Made by a program: the position numbers and the translations under genes
From: Microbacter margulisiae
Lineage (GTDB): Bacteria; Bacteroidota; Bacteroidia; Bacteroidales; Paludibacteraceae
DNA length: 64,000 nt
NCBI RefSeq assembly: GCF_014192515.1
Contig: NZ_JACHYB010000001.1
Coordinates: 1,984,001-2,048,000 of the forward strand
Direction: 5' to 3'
Shown here: piece by piece, positions 35,301 through 43,722 of the stretch
How the letters are laid out: every line of letters starts with the position of its first letter
How positions within the stretch are numbered: position 1 is the stretch's first letter
The notes under the pieces: generated by a model
Told to the model about the DNA's origin: nothing
What the model saw: only the letters and a program-made list of their open reading frames with translations
Databases searched by the model: none

Positions 35301-35916
35301 TGGAGGATTAGATCATGTTATTGCAAGTGGCGAAAATGTTAATATTCTGGTTCTTGATACTGAAGTATATTCGAATACAGGAGGACAATCCTCAAAATCT
35401 ACTCCAGTGGGAGCAGTTGCTAAATTTGCAGCATCAGGCAAACGTATCCGCAAAAAAGATCTTGGATTAATGGCGACTACTTATGGTTATGTCTATGTTG
35501 CACAAATAGCCATGGGCGCGAATGAAGCACAAACATTAAAAGCTATTCGCGAAGCAGAAGCGTACGATGGGCCTTCACTGATTATTGCATATTCACCGTG
35601 TATTAGTCATGGATTAGCAAGTGGTATGGGCAAAACACAACAAGAAGAAGAAAATGCTGTAGCTTGTGGATACTGGCACCTATGGCGCTATAATCCTGCA
35701 TTAGCAGAAGAAGGTAAGAATCCGTTTACTCTTGATTCTAAAGAACCTAATTGGGATAATTTCCAAGCATTCCTGCAAGGTGAAGTTCGTTACACATCAC
35801 TTATGAAACAATTCCCAACTGAAGCAGTAGAATTGTTTAAAGCAGCAGAAGTCAATGCAAAATGGCGTTACAATTCTTACAAACGCCTTGCTGCAGAAGT
35901 ATACGTTACTGAATAG
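32377..35916 (+). CDS. nifJ: Pyruvate:ferredoxin (flavodoxin) oxidoreductase
   Basis: 1179 residues, the full single-chain form. It oxidises pyruvate and CoA to acetyl-CoA and CO2 and reduces ferredoxin or flavodoxin, the central step of anaerobic catabolism. Seen in order: N-terminal pyrimidine domain ([28 protein letters not shown]), transketolase C-like domain II, gamma-type domain III ([17 protein letters not shown]), two 4Fe-4S motifs at about residues 690-760 ([12 protein letters not shown] and [12 protein letters not shown]), the proximal-cluster cysteines ([11 protein letters not shown]), and the thiamine diphosphate site [16 protein letters not shown] ... [11 protein letters not shown]. 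A terminator follows the gene. The organism is therefore probably an anaerobe. Confidence 0.97.
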   Translation: [1179 protein letters not shown]

Positions 35917-35942
35917 GAAACTCTCTTTAATTGAAACCAATA

Positions 35943-35976
35943 ATAAACCCGCGTATAGTGATATAGGCGGGTTTAT
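35943..35976 (+). terminator. Intrinsic terminator after nifJ
   Basis: ATAAACCCGC (35943-35952) pairs with GCGGGTTTAT (35967-35976) across a 14-nt loop, followed by CGTTTT. It also faces the convergent tsaD gene. Confidence 0.8.
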
Positions 35977-36002
35977 CGTTTTAAAAAGTAATGGAAATAT
36001 TA

Positions 36003-37025
36003 TTAGGCAATCGTTGTTTTGGAAAAAGGAGGTAAGTCAATATCACAAAACTGCTTATTCAAATATTTATAATATCCTGTTATTGCAATCATTGCGGCAT
36101 TATCGGTAGTAAAAGCAAATTTAGGAATAAACACATTCCAATGATATTTTTCTCCATGTTCGACAAAAGCCTTCCGTAAGCCAGAATTTGCAGAAACTCC
36201 ACCAGCCACAGCAACGTCACGGATATTTAGATCAAAAGCAGCTTTACGCAATTTCTCCATCAAGATTTCAATAATCGTGTTTTGCAATGAAGCGCACAGA
36301 TCGTTAGTATGCCTTTGAATAAAAAATGGATCTTCTTTAAGGTGATCCCGGATTGTATACAGGAAAGATGTCTTTAACCCGCTAAAACTATAATCATAAC
36401 CTTTAATTTGAGGTTTGCTAAACACAAAAGCATCTGGAGCTCCCTCTTTAGCCAATCGATCGACAACAGGCCCTCCCGGATAAGGTAAGCCCATCACTTT
36501 CGCGCACTTATCAAAAGCCTCACCAGCAGCATCATCAATTGTTTGTCCAATGATTTCCATGTCATAATAGGACTTCACCAGAACAATTTGAGAATTACCT
36601 CCAGATACAAGCAAACAAAGGAAAGGGAAAGCCGGAGGGGCGAAATCATGGTCTTTTTCCTGAATAAAATGAGCAAGAACGTGTCCCTGCAAATGATTAA
36701 CATCGATTAATGGAAGATTTAGTGACAAAGCTAATCCTTTAGCAAAAGAGGTTCCGACCAATAAAGATCCCATTAAACCAGGTCCCCGTGTAAAGGCAAC
36801 AGCATTTAACTGATCTGAAGTTATTCCTGCACGCTCTAAAGCTTCGTAAACCACCGGAATAATATTTTGCTGATGGGCACGTGACGCTAATTCCGGGACA
36901 ACTCCTCCATAAGCCTTGTGCACATCCTGATTTGCAATAACATTCGACAATAAAATACCATCTGCAATGACAGCAGCAGAAGTATCGTCACAAGACGATT
37001 CAATACCTAAAATAATTGTTCTCAT
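36003..37025 (-). CDS. tsaD: tRNA N6-threonylcarbamoyladenosine transferase TsaD
   Basis: 340 residues starting MRTIILGIESSCDDTSAA. The frame is open further upstream to 37178, but the family always begins at this motif and a -7 box TACCTTTG lies at 37067-37074 (minus). TsaD transfers threonylcarbamoyl to A37 of tRNAs reading ANN codons. Visible are the ASKHA phosphate motif, the metal ligands HLQGH, the IDDAAGEAFDKCAKVMGLPYPGGP segment and the C-terminal AVAGGVSANSGLR with the final Asp region FTTDNAAMIA. It is divergent from the acyltransferase gene. Confidence 0.96.
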   Translation of the reverse strand: MRTIILGIESSCDDTSAAVIADGILLSNVIANQDVHKAYGGVVPELASRAHQQNIIPVVYEALERAGITSDQLNAVAFTRGPGLMGSLLVGTSFAKGLALSLNLPLIDVNHLQGHVLAHFIQEKDHDFAPPAFPFLCLLVSGGNSQIVLVKSYYDMEIIGQTIDDAAGEAFDKCAKVMGLPYPGGPVVDRLAKEGAPDAFVFSKPQIKGYDYSFSGLKTSFLYTIRDHLKEDPFFIQRHTNDLCASLQNTIIEILMEKLRKAAFDLNIRDVAVAGGVSANSGLRKAFVEHGEKYHWNVFIPKFAFTTDNAAMIAITGYYKYLNKQFCDIDLPPFSKTTIA

Positions 37026-37206
37026 TGAAAGAATAAAATCAAACTTAAATTCACGATTCCAGAAAACAAAGGTACTGCTTTTTTCAACGCGGATGTATTT
37101 AATTAAAACTCTCCAAACTATGTATGTTAATTGCAGTGATTTATCTGTACGAATCATGATAAAATCGTATCTTTGCATAATATCAAATTAACGATTTTTG
37201 TTGACA

Positions 37207-38358
37207 ATGAAACTCACGCCTTCTAGTAACTTTGATGACATTGCTCCACTAAATGAACAGGATATTCCAAATGCTATTCAACAATTGCTTGAAGAGCCAA
37301 AATTTGTTCGTATCCTTACCGTTTCGTTCCCTACGCTTCCCATAGAAGTTGTCAAGGCACAATTTCGCAGTATTACGACAGTCGGAGACTTTCAACAAAA
37401 AATAGCACGCCCATTTTTAAGAGACCTAGAAGCACAAACGAGCAACGGAATCTATTTGTTGGGGACAGAACAACTTTCAGTAACTCAAAATTACCTTTTC
37501 CTTTCTAATCATAGAGATATAACATTAGATGCTTCTTATTTATGTGTAAAACTATTAGAAAAAGGGTTTGATACGGTAGAAGTTGCAGTTGGTAATAATC
37601 TACTGCTTGAAAGCTGGATCGAAACCTTAGTCAGACTAAATAAAAGTTTTATCGTGCAAAGAGGGCTACGAGGCCGAGCCCAATTAGAGGCTTCCCGTCA
37701 TTTGTCCGATTATATCCATTATGCAATCAAAAACAAACATCAATCAGTTTGGCTTGCACAACGGGAAGGAAGAGCCAAAGACAGTAATGACCGCACCCAG
37801 GAAAGTTTACTAAAAATGCTTGCCATGTCAGGAGATCAATCACCTGTTGAAAACTTGGCATCTCTTGCGATACGTCCTCTCATCATATCATATGAATATG
37901 ATCCGTGTGATTTTCTAAAAGCGAAAGAATTACAACAAAGGAGGGATGATCCTTGTTTTCAAAAAAGCCCCAAAGACGATCTAATAAGTATGGAAACGGG
38001 GATTACCGGTTTCAAAGGAAAAGTAGTCTATAAAATTGGGAAACAACTAAGTCTTCCTGTTGATCGATTGCATGCTTTACCAAGATCAGAACAATTCAGT
38101 ACCATTGCAAAGCTAATCGATCAGGAGATACATCAAAATTATCAAATTTACAACTCAAATAAAGTAGCATTTGATCAGTTGTTTCCTGATCAAAAGGTTG
38201 GAGAATACACCCTTGAAGAACAACAACAATTCGACTATTATATCCAAGCACAAATTGCAAAAATTGATTTAGAACACAAGGATGAAGCTTTTTTGAAACA
38301 AAAACTTCTGGAGATTTACGCAAATCCCTTAATTAACTATAGAGAAGCTATTAAATAA
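37207..38358 (+). CDS. 1-acyl-glycerol-3-phosphate-type acyltransferase family protein
   Basis: 383 residues from ATG 37207 (two TTG codons just upstream are unlikely starts). The PlsC-like motif NHRDITLDASYL (about residues 99-110) carries the catalytic His and Asp, and later segments SFIVQRGLRGRAQ and WLAQREGRAKDSNDRTQESLL match the glycerol-3-phosphate/lysophosphatidate acyltransferase blocks. It likely acylates a phospholipid or other lipid precursor at the inner membrane face. A -7 box TATCTTTG is at 37168-37175. The sirtuin gene follows after 11 bp, suggesting cotranscription. Confidence 0.8.
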   Translation: MKLTPSSNFDDIAPLNEQDIPNAIQQLLEEPKFVRILTVSFPTLPIEVVKAQFRSITTVGDFQQKIARPFLRDLEAQTSNGIYLLGTEQLSVTQNYLFLSNHRDITLDASYLCVKLLEKGFDTVEVAVGNNLLLESWIETLVRLNKSFIVQRGLRGRAQLEASRHLSDYIHYAIKNKHQSVWLAQREGRAKDSNDRTQESLLKMLAMSGDQSPVENLASLAIRPLIISYEYDPCDFLKAKELQQRRDDPCFQKSPKDDLISMETGITGFKGKVVYKIGKQLSLPVDRLHALPRSEQFSTIAKLIDQEIHQNYQIYNSNKVAFDQLFPDQKVGEYTLEEQQQFDYYIQAQIAKIDLEHKDEAFLKQKLLEIYANPLINYREAIK

Positions 38359-38369
38359 TCTTTCGTCTC

Positions 38370-39062
38370 ATGAAAAGGCTGGTAGTACTTACTGGGGCAG
38401 GAATTAGTGCAGAAAGCGGAATTCGCACCTTTCGTGATTCAGGTGGCTTATGGGAATCTTATCGTGTAGAAGATGTTGCCAGCCCTGAAGGTTGGGCTAC
38501 AAACCCCACATTAGTGCTCAATTTTTATGCCAAACGAAGAGCAGAATTATTAACTGCCTCGCCTAATGATGGGCACAAAGGCTTGGTTCGACTCGAAGAA
38601 TTCTTCAAAGTTGACATTATTACGCAAAACATCGATAATTTGCATGAAAAAGCAGGGAGCACACATGTTCTGCACCTTCATGGAGAATTAAATAAAGTTT
38701 GCTCATCCTGCAATCCATCTTATATCATTACATTACCAGAAGAAGCACCATATATCAAATTAGGAGACAAATGCCCGCTTGGATGTCAATTACGTCCTTT
38801 TGTGGTTTGGTTCGGAGAGTCAGTTCCGGCCATAGAACAAGCGATAGACATAACACAACAGGCAGATATTTTTGCCATTGTAGGTACCTCAATGAATGTC
38901 TACCCAGCAGCAGGTCTGATTCATTATTTATCTTCGGGAACTCCAATTTATTTAATTGATCCACAGCCAGTAGAAACTTCAAAAAATCAGGAAATCCATT
39001 TCATACAGCAGCCAGCTTCCTTGGGGATACCTATCTTAGAAGACTTATTAAAATCAAGATAA
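38370..39062 (+). CDS. cobB: NAD-dependent protein deacylase, sirtuin
   Basis: 230 residues. The NAD-binding motif VLTGAGISAESGIRTFRDSGGLWESY, the QNIDNLHEKAG segment and the catalytic His in HLHGEL are all present, with the four zinc Cys in KVCSSC and CPLGC, and VVWFGESVP near the substrate channel. The enzyme removes acetyl or succinyl groups from lysines using NAD. Bacterial CobB-type sirtuins of this size commonly act on acetyl-CoA synthetase. It follows the acyltransferase gene closely and converges with the wzc-like gene. Confidence 0.93.
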   Translation: MKRLVVLTGAGISAESGIRTFRDSGGLWESYRVEDVASPEGWATNPTLVLNFYAKRRAELLTASPNDGHKGLVRLEEFFKVDIITQNIDNLHEKAGSTHVLHLHGELNKVCSSCNPSYIITLPEEAPYIKLGDKCPLGCQLRPFVVWFGESVPAIEQAIDITQQADIFAIVGTSMNVYPAAGLIHYLSSGTPIYLIDPQPVETSKNQEIHFIQQPASLGIPILEDLLKSR

Positions 39063-39144
39063 CACAACATAAAAAAGGGTATTTGACCACTACACCCACG
39101 ATACTCTCCTATCAATTTTAAATTATTGTTTTGGAGAGCGGGAA

Positions 39145-41484
39145 TCATCTTTTCTTTTTATCCGCATACCCAACCACGCCATAACCATATCGGTAATAGC
39201 CAGATTTCATATCTACGCCGTTAAGAATAACTCCTACATTGGAAAGATGCTTCTCCTGAACTAAGTTCTGTAAATGTTGTACAGAATGCTTAGGAGTAAC
39301 ATCTTGCCTACAAACATACACTACTGCATCAGCAATTCGGTTTAATGCCAACGTATCGGCAACTAGCCCAACAGGAGCTGAATCAATAATAATATAATCA
39401 AATAAGGCATCTAATTGTTCAAATAATTCTTCTACTCTTGAAGTTAAAAGCAATTCAGTTGGATTTGGTGGTACAACTCCCGATTGTAAAATCGACAAAT
39501 ATGGATGCAATGATGAAGGAAAGATCAATTTTTCAAGAGAGGCAGATGAATTAGCCAAAAAATCAGTAACTCCTGCTTTTACATCCATGTGGGTATATTC
39601 TGCTAAGCGAGGAACTCTTATATCCATCCCAACTATTATCGTTTTCTTGCCAAGCATTGCCATTGCTAAAGCAAGATTAATAGCTACCACGCTTTTCCCT
39701 TCGTTTGACACGCTAGAAGTCACAAGCACTCGTTTTCCCTGCTTAGCCGCCAAAAGAAAACTTAAATTAGACCGAATCATTCGGAACATTTCTGAGAAGT
39801 TGGAATTATCTCCTTCTTGAATCAGAATTCTCTCTTCACCTCTAAATATCCCGATTTCACCCAAAATAGGCAAAGATGTCATCTTTTCAATTTCTTTCCT
39901 TGATGATATCTTGTTATGCATTATCTCATAGATATACAAATAAGCTATGGTCAGAAAAATCGCTAGTAGAAATGCTACAATTAAAATTACTTTCTTTTTA
40001 GGGAATATAGGGAAAGGAGATACAAAAGCCGGATCAACAATCTTAGTTGAAGTAACAGCAGCAGCCAATGAAAGAGCATTTTCTTCTCTCTTCTGTAGGA
40101 GGAAAAGATATAGATTCTGCTTTATCTCTTGTTGTCGTTTTATTTCTGTATATTGACGTTCAATAACTGGAATTTGATCAATTTGAGCAAGACAAGCCTC
40201 ATTTTTTTTAATCAAACTATTCTTGGCAATTACTAAAGTAGAATGAATATTTATAACACTGGATAAAATATTCTTTTGGACCATCTTAATTTTTGTCTCC
40301 AGTTGTTGTAATACAGGATTCCTTTCGTTTGTAGATTGCAAAAGTCTTAATCTTTGTAGCAACAAAACATCATAATCCCCAATAATATCAACCAGTCCTT
40401 TATCTTGAATACCAAGATCAGAAGGTATTAAAGCATACTGATCCACTGGCGTTTTAAGTTGTTGTTCTACCCACTTCACTCCATTAAGCTGAATTTCTAA
40501 TGTTGTAAGTTGTTTCCGATACTCATTCGATGAAGCCAGAATAATCTTAGTTTGATCTGGGATATCTGCGATATTATGAGCCATTTTATATTCTTCAATC
40601 TGACTTTCCACCTCAGATAACTCTACCGAAATTTTGTTCAATCTCTCTTCTACAAATTCAGCAGTTCTGGCGGCCATTAAACTTTTGTCATTAAGAGCAT
40701 CTGCATTATACAATGAAATCATTGTATTAATAATGTCTCTCCCTTTTTGTTTATTGGCAACCACAAGAGAAAGGTCAATAACATTCGATTCTTTACGTGC
40801 CAATGTAACAGAAAGCAACTTCTCGTATGATTCAATTTGGTTAGGTAAGGGAATAATATTGATCTTTAATTTTTCTCCATTTTTAAAAGATCGATTTTGA
40901 TGAAAAGTAAAATTGCCCCATGGCGTTACATATGTTCCATCTATTTTATGAATGATACAACTAAAATCTTCTTTATTATCCTTGTTATAAACGGCATTTA
41001 CTTTATAAACATTATTGTTTCTGGTAATATACATCTCAATCGTACCCAATAAACTATCTTGTAGTGATTGTGGAATGGATACACTTATCGGAGAAACAGG
41101 GTATTGTTCCTGATACTTAAAACCTTGCTTCAAATAATATTGTTTTTGCAATCCAAGTTGTCCAATCATTTTACCAATCAACCGCTCTGATTTAATTACA
41201 TAAATCTCATCATCAGCTTGTTTTTTCCCAAGGGACAATCCAAAATCGCCTAATTGAGATAGTTTTGATGCAAGATCACTTTTATCATCACTTCTTAATA
41301 AAATAGCTCCTGTTACTTGATATTTAGGTGCTGCAATCTTTAAATATAGGAAAGCTAATAACAAAGATGCTGCAATAACAACAACAAAATAACGCCACTT
41401 TGTTACATAAAAAAATAATAATTCGATAATATCAATCTCTTCTTTTTGATTTTCAGATTTTTGATTAGGCTGTTGGAATTGCAT
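39145..41484 (-). CDS. Polysaccharide co-polymerase with tyrosine autokinase (Wzc-like)
   Basis: 779 residues. N-terminal Wzz domain with a membrane segment (YFVVVIAASLLLAFLYLKIA), long coiled-coil periplasmic part (residues about 230-470), second membrane segment (VILIVAFLLAIFLTIAYLYIY), then a cytoplasmic BY-kinase: Walker A VLVTSSVSNEGKSVVAIN, Walker A' TIIVGMDIRVPRL, Walker B DYIIIDSAPVG, and a short Tyr cluster at the end (GYYRYGYGVVGYADKKKR). It controls chain length and export of exopolysaccharide by autophosphorylation. The Wza-like gene lies 37 bp upstream. No glycosyltransferases adjoin. Confidence 0.92.
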   Translation of the reverse strand: MQFQQPNQKSENQKEEIDIIELLFFYVTKWRYFVVVIAASLLLAFLYLKIAAPKYQVTGAILLRSDDKSDLASKLSQLGDFGLSLGKKQADDEIYVIKSERLIGKMIGQLGLQKQYYLKQGFKYQEQYPVSPISVSIPQSLQDSLLGTIEMYITRNNNVYKVNAVYNKDNKEDFSCIIHKIDGTYVTPWGNFTFHQNRSFKNGEKLKINIIPLPNQIESYEKLLSVTLARKESNVIDLSLVVANKQKGRDIINTMISLYNADALNDKSLMAARTAEFVEERLNKISVELSEVESQIEEYKMAHNIADIPDQTKIILASSNEYRKQLTTLEIQLNGVKWVEQQLKTPVDQYALIPSDLGIQDKGLVDIIGDYDVLLLQRLRLLQSTNERNPVLQQLETKIKMVQKNILSSVINIHSTLVIAKNSLIKKNEACLAQIDQIPVIERQYTEIKRQQEIKQNLYLFLLQKREENALSLAAAVTSTKIVDPAFVSPFPIFPKKKVILIVAFLLAIFLTIAYLYIYEIMHNKISSRKEIEKMTSLPILGEIGIFRGEERILIQEGDNSNFSEMFRMIRSNLSFLLAAKQGKRVLVTSSVSNEGKSVVAINLALAMAMLGKKTIIVGMDIRVPRLAEYTHMDVKAGVTDFLANSSASLEKLIFPSSLHPYLSILQSGVVPPNPTELLLTSRVEELFEQLDALFDYIIIDSAPVGLVADTLALNRIADAVVYVCRQDVTPKHSVQHLQNLVQEKHLSNVGVILNGVDMKSGYYRYGYGVVGYADKKKR

Positions 41485-41521
41485 ACAAACAAATTTAATC
41501 TTGACAAATCAAATAAAATGC

Positions 41522-42307
41522 TTATTTTCTAAACAATGAGACTAACACAGCTATGGTTGTCACTAATGTTGAAATAACAGAAATATACAAGGAAGTATTC
41601 TGGTTATCAGCATTAATTATCTTAGTACTATTAGGTTCCACATATAGCACGTCGTTCTGGTGTAGATAATAATATGGGGAATTCAATAATGCTGATTTAT
41701 TAAAGTTAATGCGCACATATTCTTTTTTCCCGTCATAGTCACGAACTAATAGCACATTACTCCGCTTGCCAAACACTGTCATATCACCTGCATATCCTAA
41801 CGCTTGCAAAATGGTAACCTGATTATTGGGAATAGTATAAGTTCCGGGATGATTTACTTCTCCCAAAACAGTCACTTTAAAATTCATAATTTGTAAAACA
41901 ACCACAGGATTTTTCAAGTAAGGCAATAATTTTTGCTTCAGAAGATGTACAACTTCATCTTTATTTAACCCTGCTACGTGGATTTTCCCTATTACAGGAA
42001 AAGTAATCATACCTGAGTTATCCACAATATAGGGTTGAAAATTTGGAGTAGAATACAATTGCTCCGAACCAGGTGCTACATATGATGCAATAGGGAGATT
42101 AAAAGGTAGAGAGGCGGTTGGATCTATGGTAGCAACAGTGATAGAAAGAGCATCTCCAATCACAATATGAACATCAGGAGGTAGCAAAGTGGTATCAGAC
42201 ATTAAATGTGCATTCAATGGAATATCCCTAAAATAAGGAATGTTCTTATTGGAAGCACACGAGAGTAACAAAGTTGGGATTACAATCAATAATAATAGCT
42301 TTTTCAT
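41522..42307 (-). CDS. Polysaccharide export outer-membrane lipoprotein (Wza-like)
   Basis: 261 residues. The lipoprotein signal ends TLLLSCASN (Cys17). A Poly_export domain (LLPPDVHIVIGDALSITV ... FPVIGKIHVAGLNKDEVVHLLKQKL) and an SLBB domain (VTVLGEVNHPGTYTIPNNQVTILQALGYAG) follow, and a C-terminal hydrophobic helix (SLYISVISTLVTTIAVLVSLF). It would form the outer-membrane channel matched to the Wzc-like protein encoded 37 bp downstream. Length is typical of Bacteroidetes members. Confidence 0.92.
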   Translation of the reverse strand: MKKLLLLIVIPTLLLSCASNKNIPYFRDIPLNAHLMSDTTLLPPDVHIVIGDALSITVATIDPTASLPFNLPIASYVAPGSEQLYSTPNFQPYIVDNSGMITFPVIGKIHVAGLNKDEVVHLLKQKLLPYLKNPVVVLQIMNFKVTVLGEVNHPGTYTIPNNQVTILQALGYAGDMTVFGKRSNVLLVRDYDGKKEYVRINFNKSALLNSPYYYLHQNDVLYVEPNSTKIINADNQNTSLYISVISTLVTTIAVLVSLFRK

Positions 42308-42446
42308 CCGATTACCTTTGTACTATAATATTTGTATTGGATCAGTCAATCTAGGACACAGAATAAATCTCTTTCTTTATCTAAATAAGTAGTCTTATTT
42401 AGATAAAGGTAAAACAACTCACTATATGGTAAACATCTGGTTTCAA

Positions 42447-43223
42447 TTAGCGACTTGCTTTAAGCCCTGCAATCACAGCACGGGTAAATCCGGCTTCTTC
42501 CATAGCATTTAAGCCCTTTATAGTTAATCCACCAGGAGTAGTTACTTTGTCTATTTCGACTTCCGCATGAGCACTATCATCTAACAACAAAGTTGCAGCT
42601 CCAATTAAAGTTTGCGCTATCATTTGCTGAGCCTGCATCGGAGAAAATCCCATTTCCACGCCACCTTCAGTGGCCGCTCTGACATATCGTAGCGCATATG
42701 CTATACCACAAGATGTCAGTGAAGTTGCTGCACTCATTAATGTTTCTGGAATAAACATCACCTTCCCTAACTTTTCCATTAAACTGCTTATCATTATATC
42801 TTGCTCATCTGTAGTATTCTGAGAAGCAATTAAAGTCATACTTTCACCTAAAGCAATTGCTGTGTTTGGAATTAAACGATACACTGGAAAAACATATTGC
42901 AATTTTCTGTTAATAGATTCTAAGGTAATTCCTGCCGCAATGGACACCAAAATATGACGATCAGGATTAAGTGATGCATTAATTTCCTCAAGGACAATCT
43001 CTACCAACCAAGGTTTTACCGCGATGATAATAATATCCGCATTTGCAACAGCTTCCACATTATCTGTAAATATGTGATCGCAATAGGAAGAAGATTTCTC
43101 CAGTTTCTCCTGGCTTACATCAGCCAAACAGATTTTCAAACTATCAAAATCCTTTTTATGTTGAAATAGCCCTTTTGCAATGGCGCCACCCATATTACCG
43201 GCTCCAATAATAGTAATTTGCAT
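42447..43223 (-). CDS. proC: Pyrroline-5-carboxylate reductase
   Basis: 258 residues from the ATG at 43223 (MQITIIGAGNMGGAIAKGLF); an ATG four codons earlier is less likely. The enzyme makes proline from pyrroline-5-carboxylate using NAD(P)H. The N-terminal Rossmann motif, the ADIIIIAVKPWLVEIVLEEI strand, the VSIAAGITLESI segment, the RLIPNTAIALGESMT motif and the C-terminal signature VEIDKVTTPGGLTIKGLNAMEEAGF are all standard. It follows gldH by 22 bp in the same direction. Confidence 0.95.
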   Translation of the reverse strand: MQITIIGAGNMGGAIAKGLFQHKKDFDSLKICLADVSQEKLEKSSSYCDHIFTDNVEAVANADIIIIAVKPWLVEIVLEEINASLNPDRHILVSIAAGITLESINRKLQYVFPVYRLIPNTAIALGESMTLIASQNTTDEQDIMISSLMEKLGKVMFIPETLMSAATSLTSCGIAYALRYVRAATEGGVEMGFSPMQAQQMIAQTLIGAATLLLDDSAHAEVEIDKVTTPGGLTIKGLNAMEEAGFTRAVIAGLKASR

Positions 43224-43245
43224 AGTTGTTCCCATTTTTATAACT

Positions 43246-43722
43246 TCATTTATCTATTTCCAATCCAATTGCATCTATACCCGGCAAGGCATCATCACGC
43301 ATGCCTTGTCGAATTGTAAAAATATAATTTCCATGAGATTTAAATCTTTTATTGTGCGCTATTAATACAGGCATTGAATAGACACTAAATCCGCTTCCCA
43401 ACCATTTGCCACGATCATCAGCCAAATAACATTCTACAGTGTCTTTTGAAACAATCCCTTTTGGGGATTGCTCATCAATAAACATCCAGAAATTTTGATA
43501 TGGATACGATGATTGATGCCTTAGATTAACAATCACATTATATTGAGCAGTTGTATCATGCACTGGTACAACAAAATACACAATGCTATCTTTACTCCAC
43601 CCGGTTGAAGGCAGCGAATGGAAATGATTATAGAGAGCATTTGAGTTACACCCAAGGAGTAAAACTCCGCATCCCAACCAAAAGCTATGAATTAGCGCTT
43701 TGCGGACGATTTGCAGGCCCAT
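43246..43722 (-). CDS. gldH: Gliding-motility lipoprotein GldH
   Basis: 158 residues from the ATG at 43722, chosen because it opens a lipoprotein signal (MGLQIVRKALIHSFWLGCG ... LLLGCNSNALYN); the frame extends 15 codons upstream without one. The remainder (HSLPSTGWSKDSIVYFVVPVHDTTAQYNVIVNLRHQSSYPYQNFWMFI) is the GldH pattern. GldH is needed for gliding in flavobacteria but is conserved in non-gliding Bacteroidales, where its role is unclear. The start overlaps the last 38 bp of ricT, indicating translational coupling. Confidence 0.88.
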   Translation of the reverse strand: MGLQIVRKALIHSFWLGCGVLLLGCNSNALYNHFHSLPSTGWSKDSIVYFVVPVHDTTAQYNVIVNLRHQSSYPYQNFWMFIDEQSPKGIVSKDTVECYLADDRGKWLGSGFSVYSMPVLIAHNKRFKSHGNYIFTIRQGMRDDALPGIDAIGLEIDK

